From Lysinibacillus irui (GTDB lineage: Bacteria > Bacillota > Bacilli > Bacillales_A > Planococcaceae), in contig NZ_CP113527.1 of NCBI RefSeq assembly GCF_028877475.1, positions 1,977,501 to 2,041,500 of the forward strand: 64,000 nucleotides of DNA, read 5' to 3'. Positions 8,640 through 16,024 of the stretch are shown piece after piece. Below the pieces are notes generated by a model. That model saw only the letters and a list, made by a program, of their open reading frames with translations. It searched no databases and had not been told where the DNA came from. Within the stretch, counting starts at the first letter, position 1. Every line of letters begins with the position of its first letter. The translations under genes and the position numbers were made by a program.

Positions 8640-8871
8640 AATTGTTTATGTACGAAATGAACGCCAAGTAAAATGCACAGACCACCAATGATCAGTAACT
8701 ATATATTTTTTGGAGAAATAGCGAATCGTCAACAGTAATAACAATTAACATAGTCCCAATCATTATCAAAACGATTCCAAGTAATCCTTGTATTACTCTC
8801 ATGATGTAGATAAACAAATGGGGATCAACTCCATTGACCATGCTGTAGATTATACAAAGTAAATCCTCCAT
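8640..8871 (-). pseudogene. Frameshifted small two-helix membrane protein
   Basis: From ATG 8871 a minus-strand frame reads a short amphipathic leader, then the hydrophobic helix GLLGIVLIMIGTMLIVI, and stops at about 8693. In another frame, directly after the break, the text continues as LLIIGGLCILLGVHFVHKQ, a second helix with the expected loop. A single indel near 8695 would restore a protein of roughly 75-80 residues with two membrane helices. No good ribosome binding site is seen, so the start is uncertain. It could also be two unrelated frames, but the helix-loop-helix continuity argues for a broken gene. Confidence 0.4.
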
Positions 8872-8902
8872 TCAATTATCGCATGCATGTTTGAATAGGA
8901 AA

Positions 8903-8930
8903 AGGGTCACTAGGCTGGTAAAGTGACCCT
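8903..8930 (-). terminator. Terminator of yjcZ-like gene (minus strand)
   Basis: AGGGTCACT pairs with AGTGACCCT; on the minus strand it is followed by TTTTCC. The same GGGTCAC-type stem recurs at 33976 and 35954 in this window. Confidence 0.7.
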
Positions 8931-9004
8931 TATGAATTGGCTAGCATAACCTAACACGACTATTGATCGTGTAAAAGGGGATTTTAGGTGCTATTAGGGA
9001 TGAA

Positions 9005-9154
9005 TTAATACATGAAAGAAGCGCCGACAATAATTAAAAGAATGAATAATACTACGATTAAAACGAATGTTGAGCCGTAATATCCGCCGCCAGAGTCGCC
9101 GCCATAATAGCAGCTGTTGTTATTGTAGTTACCTACATTTCCACCGTATCCCAT
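9005..9154 (-). CDS. YjcZ family sporulation protein, 49 aa
   Basis: A strong AAAGGAGG precedes ATG 9154. The 49-residue product has a Gly/Tyr/Asn-rich N-terminus (MGYGGNVGNYNNNSCYYGGD) and a C-terminal hydrophobic helix (STFVLIVVLFILLIIVGASF). This is the hallmark of the YjcZ/YhaL-like spore-associated peptides of Bacilli, made in the mother cell or forespore. Function is unknown in all members. It is followed on its strand by the stem at 8903-8930. Confidence 0.88.
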   Translation of the reverse strand: MGYGGNVGNYNNNSCYYGGDSGGGYYGSTFVLIVVLFILLIIVGASFMY

Positions 9155-9355
9155 TGAAAATCCCTCCTTTCTACAACCTATCATATGTAAGGTTGCTGAA
9201 AGGAGAAATGTTATTAGACCCGATGCTTATTAAAAAATTTTAGTGATGAAGCAATTTTAGAAATAAATTGATGTGATTTATTTTACTTAATTTTTTATTT
9301 TTTACATAATTAGAGTGGTGTGTCGTTAAAGAATGAAAAAGAAAGCGGGAGGAAA

Positions 9356-9691
9356 ATGCTGCGTGACAAGCTAAAACAAAGAATAAGTAATGAACCAACA
9401 GAATGTATTTCTTATTTAAAAGAATTGGTGAAGTCAAACCGAGTTTATGATGGGGAAGCATTGGAAATCTTCATATACGTTATTAAAAATGGGCCAGAAC
9501 AATTAACAAACATCCAATGGGATATTCTTTTAGATAAGGGCTTACTACCTGATTTTTATGTAGAATGCGATCGCTGTGAAGACACGATTCAGTGGTCAGA
9601 TATGTATCAGGCGATTTTTATTAAGAAAGATCACTGTTGTCCTTTTTGCAGTTATTTAGTCCATAAAAAGGATGTGAGGTTATTAGACTAA
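9356..9691 (+). CDS. Hypothetical protein with C-terminal zinc-ribbon-like cysteines
   Basis: This protein of 111 residues has a helical N-terminal half and a C-terminal pair CDRC (about residue 79) and CCPFC (about 99), a CxxC-CxxC spacing typical of a small zinc ribbon. I chose ATG 9356 because GGGAGGAAA precedes it, although the spacing is short; a GTG at 9320 in the same frame is an alternative. CGGGAGG in this leader is an exact complement to the CCTCCCG linker of the putative sRNAs in this window. The membrane protein gene starts 17 bp downstream. Confidence 0.6.
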   Translation: MLRDKLKQRISNEPTECISYLKELVKSNRVYDGEALEIFIYVIKNGPEQLTNIQWDILLDKGLLPDFYVECDRCEDTIQWSDMYQAIFIKKDHCCPFCSYLVHKKDVRLLD

Positions 9692-9707
9692 GAGGGGAGA
9701 TCCACTA

Positions 9708-10118
9708 ATGAAAGGATTATTGGCAATAGGTGAAGGAATATTCTTTTTTTATGTGCTGATTTGTCTATTAGTGTTAAACATGATCCATTTTGGCAATATT
9801 TTATTTGTCGATATGCCATACGAAGAACCAATGACTGTAACTTCATCTTCACCTACAGCTTTCCTGTTCTTGTTTGGACTAGGTGGTGTTTGTTTCTTGT
9901 ACATAAGGTATTTCTTGGGACGAAGCGGATATAGACGATTGAAGATTGTCTTGTGGGGGTCACTATTGGCTTTCAATACTTTTGGAAGTGGCTTTAGCCT
10001 CTTAATGAGCTATGGATTAATGCTCAATGACCGTGAAGCAATCTACCTCATATTGGCAACAATAATGAGTTTGGTGCTCACTATACAGGCTATTATGAAA
10101 TATTATGAATGGAAGTAA
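9708..10118 (+). CDS. Hypothetical four-helix membrane protein
   Basis: The 136-residue product shows four hydrophobic segments at about residues 5-27, 47-66, 80-101 and 112-131, with short loops and an exposed loop rich in Ser/Thr/Pro between helices 1 and 2. No conserved motif is recognised. AGGGGAGATCCACTA precedes the ATG. It probably forms a two-gene unit with the zinc-ribbon protein. Confidence 0.65.
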   Translation: MKGLLAIGEGIFFFYVLICLLVLNMIHFGNILFVDMPYEEPMTVTSSSPTAFLFLFGLGGVCFLYIRYFLGRSGYRRLKIVLWGSLLAFNTFGSGFSLLMSYGLMLNDREAIYLILATIMSLVLTIQAIMKYYEWK

Positions 10119-10249
10119 AAGAACAATTATAGGTTTAAGGAGCCTTACGAAGCAAAAAGCAATTTTTTATTTAATATGCCTAAGTCCTTCTACAATCCAA
10201 TAGGAGAAATATGTTAAAATAAACAAAACACAAGTTTGGAGGGATGAGG

Positions 10250-10534
10250 TTGGTAGAAAAAAAGCGAAGGGTTTGTGAAAAGGGACATACGTTTTTTAAA
10301 AGCACGGATTGTCCAAGCTGCCCTACTTGTGATAAAGAAAATAAACCAAGTAGCGGCTTCCTTTCAAAACTTAGTTCACCTGCAAGAAATGCTTTAGTTC
10401 ACGAAGGCATTGACACGTTACAAAAACTATCGCTCTATACAGAAAAAGAAATACTAAACATCCATGGTATTGGACCAGCCTCATTACCGATATTAAGATC
10501 TTCATTAGAGGAAGAAGGACTATCATTTAAATAA
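10250..10534 (+). CDS. Small zinc-finger plus RNA polymerase alpha-CTD-like HhH protein
   Basis: The N-terminus carries CEKGHTF and CPSCPTC, a likely zinc-binding knuckle. The C-terminal half (LSSPARNALVHEGIDTLQKL, then IHGIGPASLPILRSSL) matches the helix-hairpin-helix fold of the RNA polymerase alpha-subunit C-terminal domain, which binds DNA or protein partners. An in-frame ATG at 10244 lies directly on the GGAGGG sequence. The TTG at 10250 has proper 7-nt spacing and is my preferred start, giving 94 residues. It is followed 16 bp later by the DUF4256 gene. Confidence 0.75.
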   Translation: MVEKKRRVCEKGHTFFKSTDCPSCPTCDKENKPSSGFLSKLSSPARNALVHEGIDTLQKLSLYTEKEILNIHGIGPASLPILRSSLEEEGLSFK

Positions 10535-10550
10535 GTTAGGGGAGACAACG

Positions 10551-11111
10551 ATGACCAATAAGGAATTGACACATGAACAACAAGAGGAACTCATCAAAAC
10601 ATTAAAAGCTCGTTTTGAGAAAAATATTGAACGCCATGAAGGCATTGATTGGGCAAGTGTACAAGCTAAACTTGACGCAAATCTAGAAAAATTGTGGTCA
10701 CTTCATGAAATGGAAGCAACTGGTGGTGAACCAGATGTTGTTGGCTATGATGCAAAGACAGACGAATATATTTTCTATGATTGTTCAGCAGAAAGTCCTA
10801 AAGGTCGAAGAAGTGTATGCTACGACAGAGAAGCATGGGAAGCGAGAAAAAATCACAAACCAGAAAATACTGCAATGGACATGGCGAAGGACATGGGCAT
10901 TGAACTGTTAACGGAAGAGCAATATCGCGAGTTACAACAGCTTGGGAAATTCGATTTGAAAACATCAAGCTGGGTACAAACACCAGAAAACATCAGAAAA
11001 CTCGGTGGTGCCATTTTCTGTGACCGCCGCTATGACACGATTTTCATGTATCATAATGGAGCAGAATCCTACTATGCCGCAAGAGGTTTCCGTGGCTCCT
11101 TAAGAGTTTGA
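10551..11111 (+). CDS. DUF4256 domain-containing protein
   Basis: This 186-residue soluble protein matches the DUF4256 family along its whole length: LWSLHEMEATGGEPDVVGYD, then YIFYDCSAESPKGRRSVCYD, and the C-terminal FCDRRYDTIFMYHNGAESYY. These conserved aromatic and acidic blocks are family hallmarks. No function is known. GGGGAGACAACG precedes the ATG. It closes a short run of plus-strand genes and is followed by a terminator. Confidence 0.9.
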   Translation: MTNKELTHEQQEELIKTLKARFEKNIERHEGIDWASVQAKLDANLEKLWSLHEMEATGGEPDVVGYDAKTDEYIFYDCSAESPKGRRSVCYDREAWEARKNHKPENTAMDMAKDMGIELLTEEQYRELQQLGKFDLKTSSWVQTPENIRKLGGAIFCDRRYDTIFMYHNGAESYYAARGFRGSLRV

Positions 11112-11126
11112 CGTTCATAGTAAGGT

Positions 11127-11159
11127 AGGGAAACCTAATTTGTGAGGGTTTCCCTTTTG
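11127..11159 (+). terminator. Terminator of DUF4256 gene
   Basis: AGGGAAACC pairs with GGTTTCCCT and is followed by TTTTG. Confidence 0.85.
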
Positions 11160-11176
11160 TTATTAAGTAACAAATT

Positions 11177-11653
11177 CTATAATTGAACCCTATTATTTTT
11201 AGATTGGATGATATAGTTGTTATTTGATTCACACTTGTAGTGTCCTATATAAAATTCGTTCAAGTTTAGTAAATCCTCGAAGTCTTTTGGAATAAGACAG
11301 TTCCAGTTTATATTGGGTATTTTCAGTGGAAAATTATCCTCATTAGGATTAGGCGTATGAATATAAATTGAATCCAAGCCAGCATCTTCATCAACTAACT
11401 CAATCCATGATTGATATGGTTTCTCAAGTGTTCCGAGCTTATCTAACAAACTTTGATATAAGGCAATTTGTGCTTTAATATGTTCTCTTCGAACCTTCAC
11501 ACTTTGATTCCCAAGCCCAAATAAATCAAGATGGATGTGCCACAAATCAAACCATCCTTCTTTGCCAAAGTCTATATCATATTGCTCTGCTGATGTTTCT
11601 CGCCATAAGTGACGGAAATAACGCTTTTTCCCTCGAAACTTTTTCAATATCAT
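11177..11653 (-). CDS. Hypothetical soluble protein, 158 aa
   Basis: A minus-strand frame opening MILKKFRGKKRYFRHLWRE encodes a protein rich in Trp, Tyr, Asp and Asn, with no signal peptide or membrane helix. The middle region FDLWHIHLDLFGLG and the acidic WIELVDEDAGLDSIYIHTP look structured. AAGATGGAGGCAAATG sits at the start. I recognise no named family; the style resembles stand-alone Bacillus hypothetical or immunity-like proteins, but that is only an impression. Confidence 0.65.
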   Translation of the reverse strand: MILKKFRGKKRYFRHLWRETSAEQYDIDFGKEGWFDLWHIHLDLFGLGNQSVKVRREHIKAQIALYQSLLDKLGTLEKPYQSWIELVDEDAGLDSIYIHTPNPNEDNFPLKIPNINWNCLIPKDFEDLLNLNEFYIGHYKCESNNNYIIQSKNNRVQL

Positions 11654-11701
11654 TTGCCTCCATCTTTAAAAGTTCTTTACGAATGCCCTGTGCTTACTTT
11701 T

Positions 11702-11733
11702 TAAAAAAGCCGATCTCCAATTGAAAATCGGCA
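11702..11733 (-). terminator. Terminator of the 11762-12127 gene
   Basis: On the minus strand GCCGAT pairs with ATCGGC and is followed by TTTTTTA. Confidence 0.75.
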
Positions 11734-11761
11734 TTTGCTAACAGTTCACCACTTCCTAATA

Positions 11762-12127
11762 TCAACTATTCGGAATTTTCTCTTTATACTTTAAAGACAG
11801 AAGGTGTAGAGAATAGTTTGCAATTACTTCGGTATTAATTAACTCATTCAAGATGGTTTCAATTGCATGAATATGTTCATTAATAAGATTGATTTCTTTT
11901 ATATACGTTGAATCAATCGCTACTTCTTTTAACGTCTTGAACACCACTTTTTGCTCATCAAATACATAAACCAATTCGAATTTGGAGTTGACTATTAAGG
12001 TGGTTATTTCAGGGAAAATGACTCGATCTTTTAAAATAGTAATAATACACTCTACTGATTTAACTCCTTCAATTAGTTGTAATGCTGAAAAAATCTCACA
12101 TAATTGCTCTTCAAAATCGATGTTCAT
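11762..12127 (-). CDS. Hypothetical protein, 121 aa
   Basis: ATG 12127 follows GGGGGATTTTG. The product alternates beta-type stretches (SVECIITILKDRVIFPEITT) with a helical C-terminal half (NEHIHAIETILNELINTEVI) and has no export signal. No family is recognised. It is separate from the neighbouring minus-strand gene, with its own terminator. Confidence 0.6.
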   Translation of the reverse strand: MNIDFEEQLCEIFSALQLIEGVKSVECIITILKDRVIFPEITTLIVNSKFELVYVFDEQKVVFKTLKEVAIDSTYIKEINLINEHIHAIETILNELINTEVIANYSLHLLSLKYKEKIPNS

Positions 12128-12365
12128 CAAAATCCCCCATTAATCAAAAATCCTTTTGATAATATCATTTTTTCAGAAAAATTTTAATCGTTAATATTTT
12201 CCTTTAACTATTGTGGGAGTAGGAGTAGAATAACGTTTTGAGAATCGTTCTTAATTATTTAAATAAAATAAAACCTGTCAGAAAATATAGTAACAAATAA
12301 AGGTAATTTAAATTATTTCCGTTTATGTTTTTTGTGTATGTTAAGAAAAGAGGGGGTGGAAAGTT

Positions 12366-12599
12366 ATGCTAAAAATATTACAAATTGTTTTTTCCATCAT
12401 CGGCATTTCTCTCGCAGCTTACGGACTCATCGCACGAGATTTCCAACTGAATTGTCTAATGTTCTTTTTCCTAGGCTTATACATGTTAACTTCAGGCATA
12501 CAAGAATTCCAGAGAGGGAAAAAGGTTTATGGATGCTTCCTCACCGGGGTGTTTTTATTTTCAATGTATGCGTCTATTCAAAGCTTTTTATGGATGTAG
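12366..12599 (+). CDS. DUF3953 domain-containing small membrane protein
   Basis: The 77-residue protein has three hydrophobic segments separated by short loops. The central block FFLGLYMLTSGIQEFQRGKK is characteristic of DUF3953, a family of small Bacillus membrane proteins without known function. The ATG follows AGAGGGGGTGGAAAGTT. A second frame through the same bases is a shadow. Confidence 0.85.
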   Translation: MLKILQIVFSIIGISLAAYGLIARDFQLNCLMFFFLGLYMLTSGIQEFQRGKKVYGCFLTGVFLFSMYASIQSFLWM

Positions 12600-12634
12600 T
12601 TACTATTTGAGTCCGATGGAAAGGGGCAGGTTGA

Positions 12635-13066
12635 GTGATTGAAATAATTTATGATTTAAGTGTACTTGAAGGTTCGTGTTATATAGAGATTTTACCTGAT
12701 ATATACATAGGCGAATGCTGGAATACTTCTTCTATTTTCTTTACCGAAGACAACTTTGGCTACATATTGCCTGCAATTGAGAAGTGCTACAAGAAGTTTG
12801 ATTACTTTGCTTTCAATGAAATAGAGATTGAGATTTGGGGCCAAATTAATAAGGAACTGGATAAAATGAAACAGGTCCTACAAAGTAATCCCACCCCTCA
12901 ATCATTAAAAGATACAATCGGCTTTCTATATGTCTATTCTGAGAAAGAGTTTAGAGATAACTATGATATCAATATCAAACAACTTATCTCGATGATGACA
13001 GAATTTCAAACGTGGATCGAGGAAAAAAGTTCAACAACGAAGTTCATTTCTGTATTAGGGATATGA
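12635..13066 (+). CDS. Hypothetical acidic protein, 143 aa
   Basis: A GTG start at 12635 after AAGGGGCAGGTTGA opens a 143-residue soluble acidic protein with many aromatic residues and no motif I can name. It lies 35 bp after the DUF3953 gene and may share its transcript. The second half, rich in Lys/Gln/Glu, should be helical. The all-against-all look is of a small immunity or DUF-type protein, but I cannot support a function. Confidence 0.6.
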   Translation: MIEIIYDLSVLEGSCYIEILPDIYIGECWNTSSIFFTEDNFGYILPAIEKCYKKFDYFAFNEIEIEIWGQINKELDKMKQVLQSNPTPQSLKDTIGFLYVYSEKEFRDNYDINIKQLISMMTEFQTWIEEKSSTTKFISVLGI

Positions 13067-13166
13067 TAGATTTCAAGTGCTTTTTAGCCAAAAAGCATGT
13101 TTTTGTACATTCACACAAAACCTTGCTATAATAGCTTTGCGAATACATAGGAAAGAGGGTAAAAGC

Positions 13167-13598
13167 ATGAACGCTTATGATGAATATATGAAGCAGGTAG
13201 TAAAGCCGATGCGTGAGGAGCTTGTGGAGTCTGGATTTACGGAGCTAACGACTGCTGATGCGGTGAATGAATTTATGGCAGAGACGAAGGGGACTTCGTT
13301 AGTGGTGATTAACTCAGTATGCGGTTGTGCAGCAGGACTTGCTCGTCCGGCAGCGCGTGAGGCCATTGCAGCGGTGAAGCCAGACAATTTAGTGACGGTG
13401 TTTGCAGGGCAAGACCCAGAAGCAACTGCGGCAATGCGTGCTTATTTTGAAGATGTGCCACCAAGCTCACCTTCTATGGCGATTTTAAAGGATGGGCAAT
13501 TGGCTTACTTTATTCCACGTGAACAAATTGAAGGCTTCCCTGTGGAGCAAATTGTTTCTCATTTAACTGGCGTGTTAGAGCAAACATGCGAGAACTAA
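13167..13598 (+). CDS. brxA: Bacilliredoxin BrxA/YphP type
   Basis: This 143-residue protein carries the CGC redox motif in VINSVCGCAAGLARPAA (about residues 49-65) and the block FAGQDPEATAAMRAYF, both diagnostic of bacilliredoxins. These remove bacillithiol from S-bacillithiolated proteins after oxidative stress, using the first Cys as attacking thiol. The N-terminus MNAYDEYMKQVVKPMREEL resembles YphP (BrxA) more than YqiW (BrxB). ATG 13167 follows AAGAGGGTAAAAGC. The methyltransferase gene overlaps its last 13 bases, implying translational coupling. Confidence 0.92.
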   Translation: MNAYDEYMKQVVKPMREELVESGFTELTTADAVNEFMAETKGTSLVVINSVCGCAAGLARPAAREAIAAVKPDNLVTVFAGQDPEATAAMRAYFEDVPPSSPSMAILKDGQLAYFIPREQIEGFPVEQIVSHLTGVLEQTCEN

Positions 13599-14374
13599 AA
13601 ACGATAGTGACGACAGCGGGCAGACCAGACGAGGTATCGATGGCGCTCGCTGCTTTTGCATGTCAAGAATTAGGCGCTACATTTGAGCCAAGAAAGAAGC
13701 GATCTATTCACAAGATGTCACAGGCATTGCAGGCCCATGTGATGGTGGCGGGGAAAAATCGTTATGACTATTATGCCTATGGGGCACAGGAGCCATTTTT
13801 CTTTCATCCCAATTCTGCGGCCTTTCGTTTAAAGCGCGTTGCACGTGGTGAGACAGAGCCTTTTTTGGAAGCGGCACAGCTCCAACAGGGTGATTCGGTG
13901 TTGGATTGTACGCTAGGGCTAGCGGCGGATGCCATGCTAGCAGCTTATACAGTGGGGGAAGCAGGTCGTGTAGTGGGACTAGAGGCGAATCCAAATGTAG
14001 CGTTTATTGTTAGACAAGGGATGCAAGCCTATGATACGGCTGAGTTACCATTAACTGCCTGCATGCGACAAATTGAGGTCATTCAGTCAGAGGCTATTCA
14101 TTATTTAAAAACCTTACCAGACAATGCGTTTGACGTAGTCTATATGGACCCGATGTTTGAAGAGGTTATTGAAGAGGCTAATAATTTCCAAGCACTACGG
14201 CAAGCAGGAGAACATGTCACATTAACAGATGAATGGGTCCATGAAGCCAAGCGTGTGGCGAAAAAGCGTGTCGTGTTAAAGGCGCATTTTCGTTCGGAAT
14301 GGTTTGCGATCTATGGTTTTCAGCAATATGAACGGATCACCGCTAAATTTCATTATGGTGTTTTAAACGTATAG
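13586..14374 (+). CDS. Class I SAM-dependent methyltransferase (RsmJ-like/YpiP type)
   Basis: The 262-residue protein contains the SAM-binding motif I VLDCTLGLAADAMLAA (about residues 107-122), the acidic turn VVGLEANPNV and DVVYMDPMFEE (about 190), the DPM(F) block typical of the RsmJ-like family that methylates nucleic acids. The N-terminal part has KKRSIHKMSQAL, expected of this group. Target RNA or DNA is unknown. The start lies inside the end of brxA (13-bp overlap), so the two are co-translated; the same neighbour pair occurs as yphP and ypiP-type genes in relatives, though I cite this only from memory. Confidence 0.8.
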   Translation: MRELKTIVTTAGRPDEVSMALAAFACQELGATFEPRKKRSIHKMSQALQAHVMVAGKNRYDYYAYGAQEPFFFHPNSAAFRLKRVARGETEPFLEAAQLQQGDSVLDCTLGLAADAMLAAYTVGEAGRVVGLEANPNVAFIVRQGMQAYDTAELPLTACMRQIEVIQSEAIHYLKTLPDNAFDVVYMDPMFEEVIEEANNFQALRQAGEHVTLTDEWVHEAKRVAKKRVVLKAHFRSEWFAIYGFQQYERITAKFHYGVLNV

Positions 14375-14405
14375 AGGCTTGTTGTTGAGACAGGCCTCTA
14401 TTTAT
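14371..14405 (+). terminator. Terminator of the brxA operon
   Basis: ATAGAGGC pairs with GCCTCTAT across a short loop and is followed by TTATTAT, overlapping the methyltransferase stop codon. Confidence 0.8.
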
Positions 14406-14436
14406 TATATCGTTAGAGAAAAGAGGCTGGAATAAT

Positions 14437-14997
14437 ATGGCTAAAAATGAAATAAGAACCCCATTTGAATTAGATTTGCTGGCAAAAGCACAGGCTTTGA
14501 AAGGCACGAAACCTCCAAGTCCCTGGATACATGAAACCATCGTCCTAGCGAATGGTGTCCTGGCTTGTGGGTGGGATCCTGATGAAAACATCGTACTCAT
14601 TAGTGGATCAGGCTATAGTGTCACAGAGCCTATAACAGGTCGTCGCCTTACTAGAGAACGAGATGCAGATCGTACAGACGACAGCATAAGTGATGACCGT
14701 TTAACGTTTCAGCTGCCAATATCTAAGCAACCGATTCCTATTTTTGGCTTTGAAGCAGGAGATGGGATCCATATGACAACAGATGGCTGGCATGTGGAGG
14801 TCATTTATCCTTGGTGGCCACGTGCTACGGTAGTGCTTGATCATCTTTATACGACACATTATGAATATTTAAAAAATGCAACAGCTATTGATGTACAGCG
14901 ATTGGATGGTGTAATTAAATGTGGCTTCTCTCCATCCGGCAAACATTTACTAATCATGGGCTCAGGCGGTGCCTTGATTTATTCAAGAAAGGAATGA
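14437..14997 (+). CDS. Hypothetical protein in Imm22 operon, 186 aa
   Basis: This soluble protein has repeated beta-type stretches such as GVLACGWDPDENIVLISGSG and GVIKCGFSPSGKHLLIMGSG. These two look like internal repeats of a beta-propeller-like or cradle module (G-x-CG-[WF]-x-P-x(3)-[NH]-[IL]-L-I-x-GSG). No signal peptide is present. It ends 4 bp before the Imm22 gene and so belongs to the same operon. I know no family name. The duplicated motif at residues about 41-60 and 156-175 is seen directly. An immunity or accessory role would be inference from the neighbour. Confidence 0.6.
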   Translation: MAKNEIRTPFELDLLAKAQALKGTKPPSPWIHETIVLANGVLACGWDPDENIVLISGSGYSVTEPITGRRLTRERDADRTDDSISDDRLTFQLPISKQPIPIFGFEAGDGIHMTTDGWHVEVIYPWWPRATVVLDHLYTTHYEYLKNATAIDVQRLDGVIKCGFSPSGKHLLIMGSGGALIYSRKE

Positions 14998-15001
14998 GAC
15001 C

Positions 15002-15493
15002 ATGAATTATGAAAACGAAGGCTATGTATCCATTTGGGCAGGTAATTTTACTAATGAAGAACAGCTAGCTACCTATCTTAATACAGTTTATCAAGGTGAA
15101 GAGGAAACGGACGAATCATTTTCACAAAAGCTTAAGCAGCTTTTTTTAGCAAAAAATGAGCACCGTCCCTGTGAAGAGGCTTTTAAGGCGCTATATGATG
15201 AGTTCTATAATCAATTTGAATATGATTTTGGTTTAACATTCGATGAGGATTTCTGTGAGGCATTATTTGATGAGGTTTCTTCTAATCAACTAGGGCAACT
15301 TATACGTGATGAATTCTCCTATGCTCAGCAGTTTAAACATCAATTAATAGAAAAAATAGGGAAGGAGTTACCCAATGCCTATAATACAGTGGTTTTATTA
15401 TATGATGTGAAGTATGAAGGACAGATTCAACATATGCATTATGAAGCATTTCACTTGGATTTTATTGGTTCTATCAAAATGCGGGAAATTTAA
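15002..15493 (+). CDS. Immunity protein 22 (DUF4284-like)
   Basis: The 163-residue acidic protein begins EGYVSIWAGNFTNEEQLATY, the recognised opening of the Imm22 family, in which a [HY]VSIW.GNF strand starts an alpha+beta fold. Imm22 proteins are predicted to protect the cell against polymorphic toxins delivered by kin. No toxin gene lies nearby, so it is an orphan immunity gene, as is common at the tails of toxin loci. It is 4 bp from the preceding gene and shares the operon. Confidence 0.75.
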   Translation: MNYENEGYVSIWAGNFTNEEQLATYLNTVYQGEEETDESFSQKLKQLFLAKNEHRPCEEAFKALYDEFYNQFEYDFGLTFDEDFCEALFDEVSSNQLGQLIRDEFSYAQQFKHQLIEKIGKELPNAYNTVVLLYDVKYEGQIQHMHYEAFHLDFIGSIKMREI

Positions 15494-15526
15494 TATTACC
15501 ATTAAAAGTTTTTCGTCAATTACGTA

Positions 15527-15555
15527 TTTACTTTTATGAAATTAGATGTTATAAT
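15527..15555 (+). promoter_or_regulatory. SigA-type promoter of the structured RNA
   Basis: TTTACT (15527-15532) and TATAAT (15550-15555) are separated by exactly 17 bp, giving an expected start near 15562. No open reading frame with a ribosome binding site follows, only the structured RNA region. Confidence 0.7.
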
Positions 15556-15561
15556 AATACA

Positions 15562-15894
15562 CGTGCTATTTTAGGTGGCATATTTCCGTAATCTGGCATT
15601 CTGCTTTTTGTTTTTGTAGATACTTATTCACACTGGCGCATGCTTTGGGGCTGCAAGGACGCAAAAGATGGTAGGGTTTGCGTTGCTTAAGTTAGAAAGC
15701 TCACAGTGGAATTTTACCGCGGTAATGAAACGAATACTGTTTCAAGATAATATTCCCCAGATGATTGGGTTGAGACTTTTACAATTTACGAAAATGTTAC
15801 CTATAAATACTAAAGGGGTGGTTTCGCACAAGCGAGGCTGCCCCTTGTCTAATTGTATAGCCTGTCGTGCTTTTTAACGACAGGCTATTTTTTT
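15562..15894 (+). ncRNA. Stand-alone structured RNA of unknown class, about 330 nt
   Basis: The interval starts at a good promoter and ends at a strong terminator (AGCCTGTCGT/ACGACAGGCT plus seven T). Visible pairings are a long-range stem TTC-CACTG with CAGTGGAA (15629-15637 with 15705-15712), an inner stem GCA/TGC plus ACGCAAA with TTTGCGT, the palindrome TTACCGCGGTAA (15714-15725), the hairpin TGAAAC/GTTTCA, the small stem CCCA/TGGG, and the 13-bp hairpin at 15814-15844 of GGGGTGGTTTCGC type. It does not match 6S, tmRNA, SRP, RNase P, T-box or any riboswitch signature I know. It precedes the AbiEii-like gene by 131 bp. A short frame inside it (15668-15877) lacks a ribosome binding site and is not credible. 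Confidence 0.6.
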
Positions 15895-16024
15895 ATACAT
15901 ACTATATTGGTATACATTACCGTTTACTCCATTCAGAAAATAAGTAATAATAAAAGTATGAATTTTAGTAAAAATCTAAATTCCGAATAAGAAATCTGAA
16001 AAATCAAAAATGTGAGGGATGTCT

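Noticed and set aside
12332..12610. 92-codon frame overlapping the DUF3953 gene
   Set aside because: The alternative frame has the ribosome binding site and family match; this one is a shadow.
15668..15877. 69-codon frame inside the structured RNA
   Set aside because: No ribosome binding site; the stems and terminator explain the sequence better.
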